Shown: positions 8,977 to 17,991 of the stretch, in pieces
How positions within the stretch are numbered: position 1 is the stretch's first letter
How the letters are laid out: every line of letters begins with the position of its first letter
DNA from: an uncultured Cohaesibacter sp.
GTDB taxonomy: Bacteria > Pseudomonadota > Alphaproteobacteria > Rhizobiales > Cohaesibacteraceae
Assembly (NCBI RefSeq): GCF_963667045.1
Contig: NZ_OY762934.1
Span: 496,001 to 560,000, forward strand
Direction: 5' to 3'
DNA length: 64,000 nt
The notes under the pieces: model-generated
Databases searched by the model: none
What the model saw: the letters and a program-made list of their open reading frames with translations, nothing else
What the model was told of the DNA's origin: nothing
Made by a program: the position numbers and the translations under genes

Positions 8977-10686
8977 TCAGGCTGCCTTGACGTTGGTCAG
9001 TTTCGGCATCAGTTTGAGCAGATGCTGGGAATATTCATGCTGCGGATTTTCGAACAGTTGTTCAGTCTCCGCAACTTCCAGCAGCTGGCCATAACGCATC
9101 ACGCCGACCTTGTCACACATCTGACGAATGACCGGCAGATCGTGGCTGATGAACAGCATCGTCAACCCCAGTTCGGCCTGTAGATCCTTGAGCAGGTTGA
9201 GGATCTGTGCCTGGATCGATACATCCAGAGCGGATGTCGGCTCATCGCAGATCAGGAAGCGCGGCCGGGTCGCCAGAGCACGGGCGATGGAAATGCGCTG
9301 ACGCTGACCGCCCGAGAACTCGTGCGGATATTTCATTGCAGCAGCAACACCCAACCCGACATGATCCAGCAGATCGCGGACGATGCTTTCCGTTTCAGCC
9401 CGAGAACCGGCAAGTCCATGGAAGCGGATCGGCTCTGCAATGATATCCATGACCTTCATGCGCGGGTTAAGCGACGAGAACGGGTCCTGGAAAATCATCT
9501 GCATCTGCCGACGGAAATGGTCGCGCTTCTTCTCGGTGGTGATCTGCGTCAGATCGGTTCCAGCAAAATAGATACTGCCTTCAGCTGGTGTATAAAGCCC
9601 GGAGATCATCCGTGCGATGGTCGACTTGCCACTGCCACTCTCGCCTACAAGACCGAAAATCTCGCCCGAGTTGATTTCGAAGTTGGCGTCTTTCACCGCA
9701 TCGAAATAGCTCCGGTTCTTCTTGAAGATCGAGTTTTTGGTCAAAAACCGCATGTAGAGGTTTTCAACGTGAATCAATGGCCCGGTGTAGTGGTCGCCGA
9801 AGTTGCGCACCTGACCGAGCCAGTGATTGGAAATGTCGAGACTCTTTTTCGCTTCCCCTGCGGATTCGATATATTCAACCAGCGGGAAACGATCCAGACG
9901 CTTGTCCGGCCGTGGAACGGCGCTGATAAGGCTCTGGGTGTAAGGGTGATCCGGATCACCAAGAATCTTGGCTGTGGTCCCCTCTTCCACCAGATTGCCG
10001 CGATACATGACGGCGACCCGGTCGGTCACGTCGGCAATCACCCCCATGTCGTGGGTAATGATCATCATGCCGACATTCTTCTCGACGCAGAGCTTCTTGA
10101 TCAATTCAAGAATCTGGGCCTGAATGGATACGTCGAGTGCCGTTGTCGGTTCGTCGGCAATGATCACCTCCGGCTCGGCGCAAAGCGCAAGAGCGATGAC
10201 CACACGCTGACGCATGCCGCCCGAGAACTGATGCGGATACTGTTTGACGCGATGCTCCGGATCAGGAATGCCGACCTGGCGCAGCAGATCAACTGCGCGG
10301 ACCTTCGCCTCGGCCTCGGTCACATCCAGATGCAGCTCGATGGTTTCCACCAACTGCATCTCGATGGTCTGAAGCGGATCAAGCGAGGTCAGAGGATCCT
10401 GGAAGATCATGCCGATGCGCTTGCCACGCAACTTGCGCTTTTCGCGATCGCTGAGATTGTCGATGCGTTCGCCCTTGAGGTAGATCTCACCTGCGGCCAT
10501 GTGTCCGGGAGGCTCCAGAAGACCGATAACGGCGTTGCCGATGGTTGACTTGCCTGCGCCGGATTCACCGACGACGCCAAGAACTTCACCGGGGTTGACC
10601 TGCAGCGAAACCTTGTCGACGGCAACCATGGTGCCGTGTCGGCTGGGGAATTCGATCCGGAGATCCTTGATTTCCAAAAGTGTCAT
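8977..10686 (-). CDS. Fused double ATPase of peptide-type ABC importer (DppD-DppF fusion)
   Basis: 569 aa with two complete ABC domains in one chain, equivalent to DppD plus DppF. Domain 1 has Walker A GESGAGKST (about 39-47), QFSGGMRQR signature and IIADEPT Walker B. Domain 2 has GESGSGKST, EFSGGQRQR and LICDEPT, each with its H-loop (ITHD, ISHD). The C-terminal oligopeptide-transporter extension (HPYTQSLISAVP) is kept after domain 1. The protein powers uptake by the two adjacent permeases. It is the last gene of the operon, 17 bp after dppC, followed by a terminator. The substrate cannot be read from the ATPase. Confidence 0.93.
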   Translation of the reverse strand: MTLLEIKDLRIEFPSRHGTMVAVDKVSLQVNPGEVLGVVGESGAGKSTIGNAVIGLLEPPGHMAAGEIYLKGERIDNLSDREKRKLRGKRIGMIFQDPLTSLDPLQTIEMQLVETIELHLDVTEAEAKVRAVDLLRQVGIPDPEHRVKQYPHQFSGGMRQRVVIALALCAEPEVIIADEPTTALDVSIQAQILELIKKLCVEKNVGMMIITHDMGVIADVTDRVAVMYRGNLVEEGTTAKILGDPDHPYTQSLISAVPRPDKRLDRFPLVEYIESAGEAKKSLDISNHWLGQVRNFGDHYTGPLIHVENLYMRFLTKNSIFKKNRSYFDAVKDANFEINSGEIFGLVGESGSGKSTIARMISGLYTPAEGSIYFAGTDLTQITTEKKRDHFRRQMQMIFQDPFSSLNPRMKVMDIIAEPIRFHGLAGSRAETESIVRDLLDHVGLGVAAAMKYPHEFSGGQRQRISIARALATRPRFLICDEPTSALDVSIQAQILNLLKDLQAELGLTMLFISHDLPVIRQMCDKVGVMRYGQLLEVAETEQLFENPQHEYSQHLLKLMPKLTNVKAA

Positions 10687-10703
10687 GATTATTCCACCTC
10701 GCC

Positions 10704-11621
10704 TTATCGCAGTTTCGGGTTGAGCGCATCGCGCAGCCAGTCACCCAGAAGGTTGACGGCGAGGACGAGCAGAATGAGAGCGATACCGGGGAAAATCGAG
10801 ATCCACCATTCGCCGGAGAACAGATAGTCGTTCCCGATGCGGATCAGGGTACCCAGTGACGGCGTGGTTGGCGGAACACCAACGCCAAGGAAGCTTAGAG
10901 TCGCCTCGGTGATGATGGCAAGGGCCAGATGGATGGTACCGATCACGAGCACCGGGCCGGTGACGTTTGGCAGGATATGACGGAACAGGATGGTGCCGGG
11001 GCGAATGCCGATGACACGGGCCGCCTGCACATACTCCTTGCTCTTCTCCACCATGGTGGCACCACGGACCGTTCGGGCATATTGCACCCAGCCGGAGATG
11101 CCGATGGCAAAGATCAATACATAGACGGCCAGTTCATCATGCAGATCCCTTGGAAAAATGCCACGGGCCACACCGTCAATCAGCAGCGCAATGAGGATCG
11201 CCGGGAAAGACAGCTGCACATCGGCAATACGCATGATGAAGGTGTCGGTACGACCGCCAGCATAGCCACTGATGAGACCAAGGCCGACGCCCAGGACAAC
11301 CGAGAAGGCAACCGAAGCGAAACCGACGAGCAGAGAAATACGGGCACCATAGAGAATGGTCGACAGAATGTCGCGGCCCTGATCGTCGGTGCCGAGCAGG
11401 AAGCGCATGTCGCCATCAAACTCGTTCCATGCCGGTGGCAGGTTGGAATCCATGATGTCGATCGAGGCGAGATCGAACGGATTGTGCGGCGCGATCATCG
11501 GGGCGAAAATGGCTGACAGGATGATCAGAAGGGTGACCACCGCTGACAGGATTACGACGGGAGAATGGGAAAAGCTGTACCAAAGGTCGCCGTCAAAAAA
11601 CCGTTTCAAGGCTTGTTTCAT
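10704..11621 (-). CDS. Peptide-type ABC permease, DppC-like
   Basis: 305 aa inner-membrane permease of the BPD_transp_1/DppC family. A short cytoplasmic N-terminus and TM1 (VVILSAVVTLLIILSAIFAPMIAP) are followed by the OppC N-terminal motif (LLGTDDQGRDILSTILYGAR) and about five further helices. The coupling-loop EAA motif reads EYVQAARVIGIRPGTILFRHILPN. It pairs with the DppB-like permease encoded 35 bp upstream. Likely role: translocation of oligopeptides, nickel-peptide complexes or acylated amino acids. Confidence 0.93.
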   Translation of the reverse strand: MKQALKRFFDGDLWYSFSHSPVVILSAVVTLLIILSAIFAPMIAPHNPFDLASIDIMDSNLPPAWNEFDGDMRFLLGTDDQGRDILSTILYGARISLLVGFASVAFSVVLGVGLGLISGYAGGRTDTFIMRIADVQLSFPAILIALLIDGVARGIFPRDLHDELAVYVLIFAIGISGWVQYARTVRGATMVEKSKEYVQAARVIGIRPGTILFRHILPNVTGPVLVIGTIHLALAIITEATLSFLGVGVPPTTPSLGTLIRIGNDYLFSGEWWISIFPGIALILLVLAVNLLGDWLRDALNPKLR

Positions 11622-11656
11622 AAGAAAAGTTTCCTGAATTACCGTTGGGACATCGC

Positions 11657-12640
11657 TCAGTGACTACCGCTGACGCGGTCAACGCGCAGACGGGGGTCAA
11701 CAAGGAAATACAAGATATCTACGATAAGGTTGATCACAACGAAGAACAGGGCAATCATGACCAGATAGGCCGCCATGATAGGAATATCGACGTCGCTGAT
11801 CGCCTGAATGAAGAGCAACCCCATGCCCGGCCACTGGAACACGCTCTCGGTGATGATCGCAAAGGCGATGATCGAACCGATCTGCAGGCCGGTGATGGTA
11901 ATGACGGGAACAAGTGTGTTCTTGAGGGCGTGACGATAGTTGACGGACCGCCTAGGCAGACCGCGCGCGCGGGCAAACTTGATGAAATCCGTACGCAGCA
12001 CTTCGAGCATTTCCGCACGAACCAGACGCATGATCAGCGTCATCTGGAACAGAGCGAGCGTGAAGGCTGGCATGATGATCGATTTGAGGCCAGTCTCAGT
12101 CAACAGGCCGGTTGACCACCAGCCGATCATGACGACATCACCGCGCCCAAAGGTTGGCAGTATGCGCCAGACGACACCGAACAGCAGGATCATCAGAATA
12201 CCGATAAGGAATGTTGGCAAGGAGACGCCAATCAGGGATCCCGTCATGATAAGCTTGGTGACGATGCTATCCCTGTTCAAGGCTGTATAGACACCCAGCG
12301 GAATTCCCAGAAGCAGGGAAATCAACGCAGAGATCAGAGACAGTTCCAGTGTCGCGGGCATGCGTTCGGCGATCAGATTGCTGACGGGTTGCTTGTGGTG
12401 ATAGGAAAGACCGAAGTCGCCCTGCACGGCGTTGCCAACAAAGCGGCCGAACTGGACAAGGAACGGGTCATTCAGACCAAGCTGTTCCCGGAGCTGTTCA
12501 CGCTCGGCAAAGGTCGTGTCCTGACCGACCATGTTGCTGATCGGATCGCCCACATAGTTGAAGAGCGCAAAGGCAACGAAAGCCACGGTCAGCATGACCA
12601 TCACACTTTGCAACAAACGTTTCACGATGAATGAAATCAC
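11657..12640 (-). CDS. Peptide-type ABC permease, DppB-like
   Basis: 327 aa with the typical OppB/DppB N-terminus (MISFIVKRLLQSVMVMLTVAFVAF), a periplasmic segment (QLGLNDPFLVQFGRFV) and six predicted helices. The EAA loop reads IKFARARGLPRRSVNYRHALKNTLVP. It forms the transmembrane pore with the DppC-like subunit. It follows the binding-protein gene after about 100 bp, a gap that contains a strong hairpin (12701-12727). Confidence 0.93.
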   Translation of the reverse strand: MISFIVKRLLQSVMVMLTVAFVAFALFNYVGDPISNMVGQDTTFAEREQLREQLGLNDPFLVQFGRFVGNAVQGDFGLSYHHKQPVSNLIAERMPATLELSLISALISLLLGIPLGVYTALNRDSIVTKLIMTGSLIGVSLPTFLIGILMILLFGVVWRILPTFGRGDVVMIGWWSTGLLTETGLKSIIMPAFTLALFQMTLIMRLVRAEMLEVLRTDFIKFARARGLPRRSVNYRHALKNTLVPVITITGLQIGSIIAFAIITESVFQWPGMGLLFIQAISDVDIPIMAAYLVMIALFFVVINLIVDILYFLVDPRLRVDRVSGSH

Positions 12641-12700
12641 GGATTTGGCTCCCTGGGATCCAGTTGCTTTACTGAAAGGCTTCTCACGGCCTTTTCAGGC

Positions 12701-12727
12701 AAAAGCCCGGGCGCCGCAACGCCCGGG
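12701..12727 (-). terminator. Attenuating hairpin between binding protein and permease genes
   Basis: Perfect 8-bp arms CCCGGGCG / CGCCCGGG (12706-12713 and 12720-12727) with a 6-nt loop, followed on the minus strand by CTTTT (12705-12701). A partial terminator here would explain the usual excess of binding protein over membrane subunits. Confidence 0.6.
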
Positions 12728-12741
12728 GGTAATGCTCTTGA

Positions 12742-14340
12742 TTATTCTGGAACAACGATGTTGCGGAAGTCGAGCACGTTGTCTGCACGCTGAACGACCG
12801 ATACGCCTTCGCGAACACCCCAGGACAGCGGCTGCTGATGCAGAGGCAGGTATCCAACTTCATCCTTCACGATCTGGAAGGCTTCGTCGATCATGGCCTG
12901 ACGTTTAGCAGGATCGGTTTCCTTGCCGATTTCCGCAGTCAGTTCATCCACGCGCGCGTTGGAATAATGGCCAAGGTTGAACATGCCCTGCTGTGCCTCT
13001 TTGTCGACGGAATGCAGAAGGTTCAGGATGGCGTTGTGCGCATCGACAGAACCAGGAGTCCAGCCCAAGAGATAGAAGCTGGTATCAAAACCGCCGGTCG
13101 CCAGAATCTTGGCAAAGTATTTCGCTTTCGGCTGAGCGTTGAGGTCAACCTTGATGCCAACCTTGGCAAGCATGCTGGCAACAGCCTGGCAGACTTTTTC
13201 GTCGTTGACATAACGGTCGTTCGGGCAGTCCATGCCGATTTCAAAGCCATCCGGATAACCGGCTTCGGTCAGCAGCTGTTTGGACAGTTTCGGATCGTAG
13301 GTGTATGGCTTGGCGATTTCAGCGTTGTAACCGTTGATCTGCGGTGCAATGAGCGTACCGGCAGAGGTAGACGCACCACGCATGATCTTCTGCTTGATGG
13401 CGTCAAGGTTCAGGGCATGAGCAAAGGCTGCACGCACCTTCTGATCCTTGAGCGGGTTCTTGCCCTTGATGTTGGAATAGAGCAGTTCGTCACGTTCCTG
13501 GTCCATGCCGAGGAAGATGGTACGAGCTTCCGGGCCAGTCAAAGGAGCAACGCCCTTGGCTTCGTCAAGACGCTGCCAGTCCTGAACCGGAACAGGATAT
13601 ACCAGATCCATTTCACCGGAGATCAGTGCGGCAACGCGGGTTGCTGCCTGTTTGATCGGCGTGAATTCGACTTCCTTGACATTGGACTTGATGTCTTTCC
13701 AGTAGCCATCGAAGCGAACCAGTTTGGTTTTCACGTCCGGCTGACGCTCAACAACCATGAAAGGACCAGTACCGTTTTCATGCAGGTTGGCATAGTTGTT
13801 GGTGTTGGTGTCGCTTGGGCTGGTGGCTTCGAGCGTGTTGTTCTCTTCGCTCCATTCTTTGTCCATGATGTAGAGGAACGTCAGATCCTGCATCAGAACA
13901 GCGTTTGGCTGACCGGTGGTGGCTTCGATGGTGTAATCATCGATCTTGGTCATGGAGGAGATCTGGCCTGCACGACCGCGAAGGTCGGAACCGTCGGTCT
14001 GGGCCCGTTTCCAGGAGAAGATCACGTCATCGGCGGTGAAAGGATTGCCATTATGGAACTTGACGCCTTCGCGCAGGTGGAAAATCCACTTGTTCGGTTC
14101 CGGGTTTTCCCAAGAGGTAGCCAGAGCCGGGATCAGCTTCAGGTTTTCGTCATACGCGGTCAGAGCATCGTAGAAGTTGCCCTGAAAGCCCAGCGTGAAG
14201 GTTTCGTTGAGGCTATAAGGGTCCAAAGAACCCATATCGCCCTGAAAAGCGTATTTGAAGGTCTGAGCCTGCGACGGAGCGGCCATTGCGATGGCGCCCA
14301 TTGCGGCGGCTACCAACAGCGATTTTTTGAATAATGTCAT
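12742..14340 (-). CDS. Periplasmic peptide-type ABC substrate-binding protein (SBP_bac_5)
   Basis: 532 aa from ATG at 14340, chosen because AAGGGAA precedes it and a clean Sec signal peptide follows (MTLFKKSLLVAAAMGAIAMA, predicted cleavage after SQA). The mature part has SBP family 5 features: FTLGFQGNFYDALTAYDENL, LREGVKFHNGNPFTADDVIFSW, and a closing LRNIVVPE-like C-terminus (DFRNIVVPE). It captures ligand for the DppBC/DF-like importer. Its position directly after an M20 deacylase gene suggests a small peptide or N-acyl-amino acid ligand, which is inference. Confidence 0.93.
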   Translation of the reverse strand: MTLFKKSLLVAAAMGAIAMAAPSQAQTFKYAFQGDMGSLDPYSLNETFTLGFQGNFYDALTAYDENLKLIPALATSWENPEPNKWIFHLREGVKFHNGNPFTADDVIFSWKRAQTDGSDLRGRAGQISSMTKIDDYTIEATTGQPNAVLMQDLTFLYIMDKEWSEENNTLEATSPSDTNTNNYANLHENGTGPFMVVERQPDVKTKLVRFDGYWKDIKSNVKEVEFTPIKQAATRVAALISGEMDLVYPVPVQDWQRLDEAKGVAPLTGPEARTIFLGMDQERDELLYSNIKGKNPLKDQKVRAAFAHALNLDAIKQKIMRGASTSAGTLIAPQINGYNAEIAKPYTYDPKLSKQLLTEAGYPDGFEIGMDCPNDRYVNDEKVCQAVASMLAKVGIKVDLNAQPKAKYFAKILATGGFDTSFYLLGWTPGSVDAHNAILNLLHSVDKEAQQGMFNLGHYSNARVDELTAEIGKETDPAKRQAMIDEAFQIVKDEVGYLPLHQQPLSWGVREGVSVVQRADNVLDFRNIVVPE

Positions 14341-14457
14341 TAGCGGTTCCCTTTTTATTACAAGATGACAATCTCTGCTTTGAATTTTGCAGTTTGTTAC
14401 GTGAGCGCCTTTTACACAAGCCCGATAAAACAAAGTTTCCGCCGGGTTTGAAGCGAT

Positions 14458-15657
14458 TCAGCTTTTTGCCTGATAGTCGATGAGCTTTGTCAGGAAAGAC
14501 ACGGCCTTCTCGACCTCAGAAACTTCAATAAACTCATTGGCCTTGTGTGCCTGATCAATGGATCCGGGACCACATACCACCGTTGAAATCCCGACTTCCT
14601 GAAACTGGCCACCCTCGGTGCCATAGGGCACCACGCTTCCGGTGTTCTGTCCGGTCAGGTGACGCAGCAGCATTTCGGCAGCCCCCTCATCCTCTGGGGC
14701 CAGCGGCGGGGCAGACGCGATGACCTCTGTCACGATATCCGCACCTGACGCAGACTTGCGCATTTCATCCCGCAGCTCTGCGCAATAGGCATCAAACCGC
14801 TCGGTGATGTCGCTGATCTTGTCCCATGGCATGTCGCGAACGTCCCAATAGAACGAGCATTCGCGGGACACGATATTCGGGGCCGTGCCACCTTCGATCA
14901 TGCCGACGTGAACCGTGGTATAGGGAGGTTCGAAGCCGCTGTCGGGGAAGCTGCGTTCCTTGTAATGATTGAGCTGCCCTTCAAGGAAGCAGACGAGCTT
15001 GGCTGCCGTCATGACGGCGCTGACACCCAGATGCAGCTTGGAGGAATGGGCTTCCTGCCCGGTGACCGTGGTCTTGTAAACATTGACGCCCTTGTGGGCG
15101 TTGACCATTTTCATGAGCGTCGGTTCGCCGACAATGGCAGCCGCCGGCTTTGGAAGCCGTTTGGCAATTTCCCGGATCATGAATGGTGCGCCAATGCAGC
15201 CAACTTCCTCGTCATAGGAAAGAGCCAGAATGATCGGGCGCTTGAGATCGGCCTTCACCATTTCCGGGACAAGCGAAAGGGCGATGGCAGAGAAGCTCTT
15301 CATGTCGGCAACACCGCGCCCATAAAGACGACCATCCTTTTCAACAACGCTAAAGGGATCCGAATCCCAAGGCTGTCCTTCCACAGGCACGCAATCGGTG
15401 TGCCCACTCAGAATGATGCCACCTTCCACATTTGGGCCGATGACCGCAAACAGGTTGGCCTTTGTCTTGTCTTCATTGTAGACATAGGTGCTCTCAATGC
15501 CGAACCCAGCGAGATAATCTCTCACATAATCAATGAGGTCGAGGTTCGACTTGTATGAGCTTGTGTCAAACGACACCAGTTTGGAAATGAACTCGATTGC
15601 TGTTTTGGCCACTTCAATTGTCCTGTAAGGCTCGATATCTTTGTTATTGTTATACAT
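14458..15657 (-). CDS. M20 family metallopeptidase, ArgE/acetylornithine deacetylase-like
   Basis: About 399 aa. Two earlier in-frame ATGs (15672, 15678) exist and no start has a good ribosome site; the start at 15657 is a choice. M20 zinc-site motifs are clear: GGIILSGHTDCVPVEG (His-Asp), YGRGVADMKSF (bridging Asp), ALSYDEEVGCIGAP (catalytic Glu pair), AAIVGEPT and PGSIDQAHKANEFIE (C-terminal His). It would hydrolyse an N-acyl-amino acid or dipeptide in the cytoplasm. It leads the ABC operon on the minus strand and faces a LysR gene. ArgE, DapE and aminoacylase activities cannot be separated by reading. Confidence 0.88.
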   Translation of the reverse strand: MYNNNKDIEPYRTIEVAKTAIEFISKLVSFDTSSYKSNLDLIDYVRDYLAGFGIESTYVYNEDKTKANLFAVIGPNVEGGIILSGHTDCVPVEGQPWDSDPFSVVEKDGRLYGRGVADMKSFSAIALSLVPEMVKADLKRPIILALSYDEEVGCIGAPFMIREIAKRLPKPAAAIVGEPTLMKMVNAHKGVNVYKTTVTGQEAHSSKLHLGVSAVMTAAKLVCFLEGQLNHYKERSFPDSGFEPPYTTVHVGMIEGGTAPNIVSRECSFYWDVRDMPWDKISDITERFDAYCAELRDEMRKSASGADIVTEVIASAPPLAPEDEGAAEMLLRHLTGQNTGSVVPYGTEGGQFQEVGISTVVCGPGSIDQAHKANEFIEVSEVEKAVSFLTKLIDYQAKS

Positions 15658-15721
15658 ATGGATAATTGGCATCAGCATAATGTCAAATCGAATTTTTTTA
15701 GTGATTTATGCGTAGATACTA

Positions 15722-15745
15722 TATACTGTCAATATTGACAGTATA
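15722..15745. promoter_or_regulatory. 24-bp perfect palindrome, probable LysR operator
   Basis: Half-site TATACTGTCAAT (15722-15733) is followed at once by its exact reverse complement (15734-15745). It lies 24 bp before the LysR ATG and 64 bp before the chosen start of the M20 gene. This is where a LysR-type regulator controlling both directions would bind. Confidence 0.7.
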
Positions 15746-15769
15746 ACTTTGATTGGTGACGGCCCCCTT

Positions 15770-16675
15770 ATGAGACTGCGACAAATAGAAGCCTTCCGTG
15801 CAACAATGAATACCGGCACCATTACCGGCGCCGCGAACATGATGGCGGTTACACAACCCTCGGTCAGTCGACTGATTGCCGACCTTGAGCTCAATCTCGG
15901 GTTCCGACTGTTCGAAAGGAAGGGAAGCCGCCTGCATCCCACTGAAGAAGCGTTGCGTTTCTATCAGGAAGTCGAGAGAACCTTTGCCGGCATCGATCAA
16001 CTAGAAGCTGTTGCAGAGCGGATCCTCCAGGAGCAGATGGGACTGCTCAGTGTGCTGTCGACCCCTGCCCTGGCGACATCGCTGATGCCGAAAGTGTTCA
16101 AACGGTTTCATGAGCTTTATCCAGAGACGAAAGTTCGTCTCGAGGTGCGGATGCCGATGGAAATCTTCCGGCACCTGCAATCGAATGCTGGGGATGTTGC
16201 GGTTTCGAACCACGCCGCCGAGTTGCCGGGGGTTATACAGGAACCTCTGATTGATGCAGCCTTTGTCTGCGTCATCCCCGAGGGGCACCGGCTGGCAAAG
16301 AAGGATGTCATTACCCATGGCGATCTCGATGGCGAAACCCTGATCGGGCTGTCATCGGAAGGTGTGCTCAACTGGAACAAGATCTTCAAGAAGTTTCGAG
16401 AGACCGGAATCGAGAATGAAAACTGGCTTTCGACGCAGCATTCCGGATCCGGTTATGCATTGGTAGCCGAAAATCTGGCCATTGGCATTCTGGAGCCCTT
16501 TTCGGCCCGTCAATGGGACGGCAGGGGCTTGGTGGTCCGGCCGTTGCGACCGAAGATCACCTTTTCCTTCTCGCTGTGCTTCTCCGCCAACAAGGCAAAG
16601 TCCTCCGTGGCGCAGGACTTCGCAAAGCTTGTTCGGCAACAGTTGGTGGACGAACCGCCACTGCATCAGGACTGA
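15770..16675 (+). CDS. LysR-type transcriptional regulator
   Basis: 301 aa from ATG at 15770 (MRLRQIEAFRATMNTGTITG); a TTG seven codons earlier is less likely. The N-terminal winged helix-turn-helix (residues about 1-60: AANMMAVTQPSVSRLIADLE, LFERKGSRLHPTEEA) and a C-terminal effector-binding domain are both complete. It is divergent from the M20/peptide-transporter operon, with a perfect palindrome between them. By the usual LysR arrangement it should control that operon in response to its substrate or product, which is inference. Confidence 0.9.
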   Translation: MRLRQIEAFRATMNTGTITGAANMMAVTQPSVSRLIADLELNLGFRLFERKGSRLHPTEEALRFYQEVERTFAGIDQLEAVAERILQEQMGLLSVLSTPALATSLMPKVFKRFHELYPETKVRLEVRMPMEIFRHLQSNAGDVAVSNHAAELPGVIQEPLIDAAFVCVIPEGHRLAKKDVITHGDLDGETLIGLSSEGVLNWNKIFKKFRETGIENENWLSTQHSGSGYALVAENLAIGILEPFSARQWDGRGLVVRPLRPKITFSFSLCFSANKAKSSVAQDFAKLVRQQLVDEPPLHQD

Positions 16676-16708
16676 AACGGAAAGGCTCAGTCTCCTATCT
16701 CATAGCCG

Positions 16709-17758
16709 TCAAGGGATCTGGTTGAGCCATTCTTCGGTTGCGAATCTTTCAGCCACCAGCTTTTCTGCTGCAGCATATTCTTCCGGTGTGATGCTGCCAT
16801 CCATGCCACCGTTGAGCGTCTTGAAGGTTGCCTTCATGTGATCAATGACGGCGCGCCGCTCCATGCCTGTCTGACTTTTGACCGGATCAACACGTTTGGC
16901 CGCACTGGCGGTTCCCTTGTCAGACAGTTTTTCACGCCCTATGCGCAGAACCTGCATCATCTTGGATGCGTCCATGTCGTAGGCCATCGTCACGTGATGC
17001 AGCACGGTGCTCTTCTGGTAGCGCTTCTGTGCCGCGCCGCCAATCTTGCCCTTGGTACTGGAAATATCATTGAGGGGCTTGTAGAAGGCATCGATGCCAA
17101 TTTCGTTGAGCGCCTTCAGCACCCAGTTGTCGAGAAAAGCATAGGAATCAGCAAAGCTCATGTCAGCGACCAGCTCTGCAGGCGCATAGAGCGAATAGGT
17201 GATCGCGGTGCCCTTTTCCACGAACATGGCGCCGCCCCCCGTGACGCGACGGATCACTTCAACACCGAGTTCCTTCGTCGCGTCCATGTCCACTTCATTC
17301 TTGAGCGACTGGAACTTGCCAATGATGATGGCCGCCCTGTCCCATTCCCAGAAGCGCAAGGTTGGCGCACGCCGTCCAGCAGCCACCTCGCGGGCCAGAA
17401 CTTCATCAAGGGCCAGATGCATGGCAGGTGCCACGGCTTCGGAATCGATGATCTGCCATTCATAGTCGCGCCAGGTCTTGGAAACTCCGAGCGCGCGCCT
17501 TACCGCGATGGCAACAGACTCAGGCGTAAAGCCGATCATGGCAACATCGTCATCCAGCCTAGACGTAATGGCCGAAGCAATTTCCTCAACAGATGATGTT
17601 GCCGACAGACCATCCAGAGCCGCACAGATGTCTTCCAGAGCTTCGGCCGGTTCGAGGAAAAAGTCGCCCGCAATCTGAATGTTGCGCATGACACCGTCCT
17701 GAACGTCAAGATCGGCAACGACCAGTTTTCCGCCATGTACCTTGTATTCGCCGTGCAT
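16709..17758 (-). CDS. Lipoate-protein ligase A family protein with N-terminal accessory domain
   Basis: 349 aa from ATG at 17758, chosen because AAAGGAG lies 9 nt upstream. Residues about 1-95 (MHGEYKVHGGKLVVADLDVQ, RNIQIAGDFFLEP) resemble the small lipoate-ligase accessory domain, which is C-terminal in E. coli LplA and a separate LplB in some archaea. The catalytic BPL/LplA domain follows, with the lipoyl-AMP loop RRVTGGGAMFVEKGTAITYSL and the conserved-lysine region GKIGGAAQKR. It would attach lipoate to 2-oxoacid dehydrogenase E2 or GcvH domains. It converges on the LysR gene. Confidence 0.85.
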   Translation of the reverse strand: MHGEYKVHGGKLVVADLDVQDGVMRNIQIAGDFFLEPAEALEDICAALDGLSATSSVEEIASAITSRLDDDVAMIGFTPESVAIAVRRALGVSKTWRDYEWQIIDSEAVAPAMHLALDEVLAREVAAGRRAPTLRFWEWDRAAIIIGKFQSLKNEVDMDATKELGVEVIRRVTGGGAMFVEKGTAITYSLYAPAELVADMSFADSYAFLDNWVLKALNEIGIDAFYKPLNDISSTKGKIGGAAQKRYQKSTVLHHVTMAYDMDASKMMQVLRIGREKLSDKGTASAAKRVDPVKSQTGMERRAVIDHMKATFKTLNGGMDGSITPEEYAAAEKLVAERFATEEWLNQIP

Positions 17759-17960
17759 CTGAAATTTCTCCTTTACAGCTCGCATGCTCAGTTGGAAAGC
17801 GCGGGCAACCTAGGCTGAAATAAGGTGTCGGGCAACCGGTTTCACGCCCCTGATGCAAAATGCTTGGCTCGATTTCTACACGCCGGCCTCTTGAGCGGTG
17901 AAACTTTCTCCCAAACTAATTTTTGCCTTCCTCATTGAATTACCATTGCATTGGGCTTAA

Positions 17961-17976
17961 ATGTAGCACGCTACAT
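17961..17976. promoter_or_regulatory. Inverted repeat upstream of marR, probable MarR operator
   Basis: 7-bp arms ATGTAGC / GCTACAT with a 2-bp spacer, ending 15 bp before the marR ATG. A -35/-10-like stretch (TTGCAT, TTAAAT) lies just upstream, so a bound dimer would block transcription of the marR-MATE pair. Confidence 0.65.
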
Positions 17977-17991
17977 AAATTGGAGTGCCCA

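Noticed and set aside
12838-14334. 498-codon plus-strand open frame
   Set aside because: Antisense to the peptide-binding protein gene.
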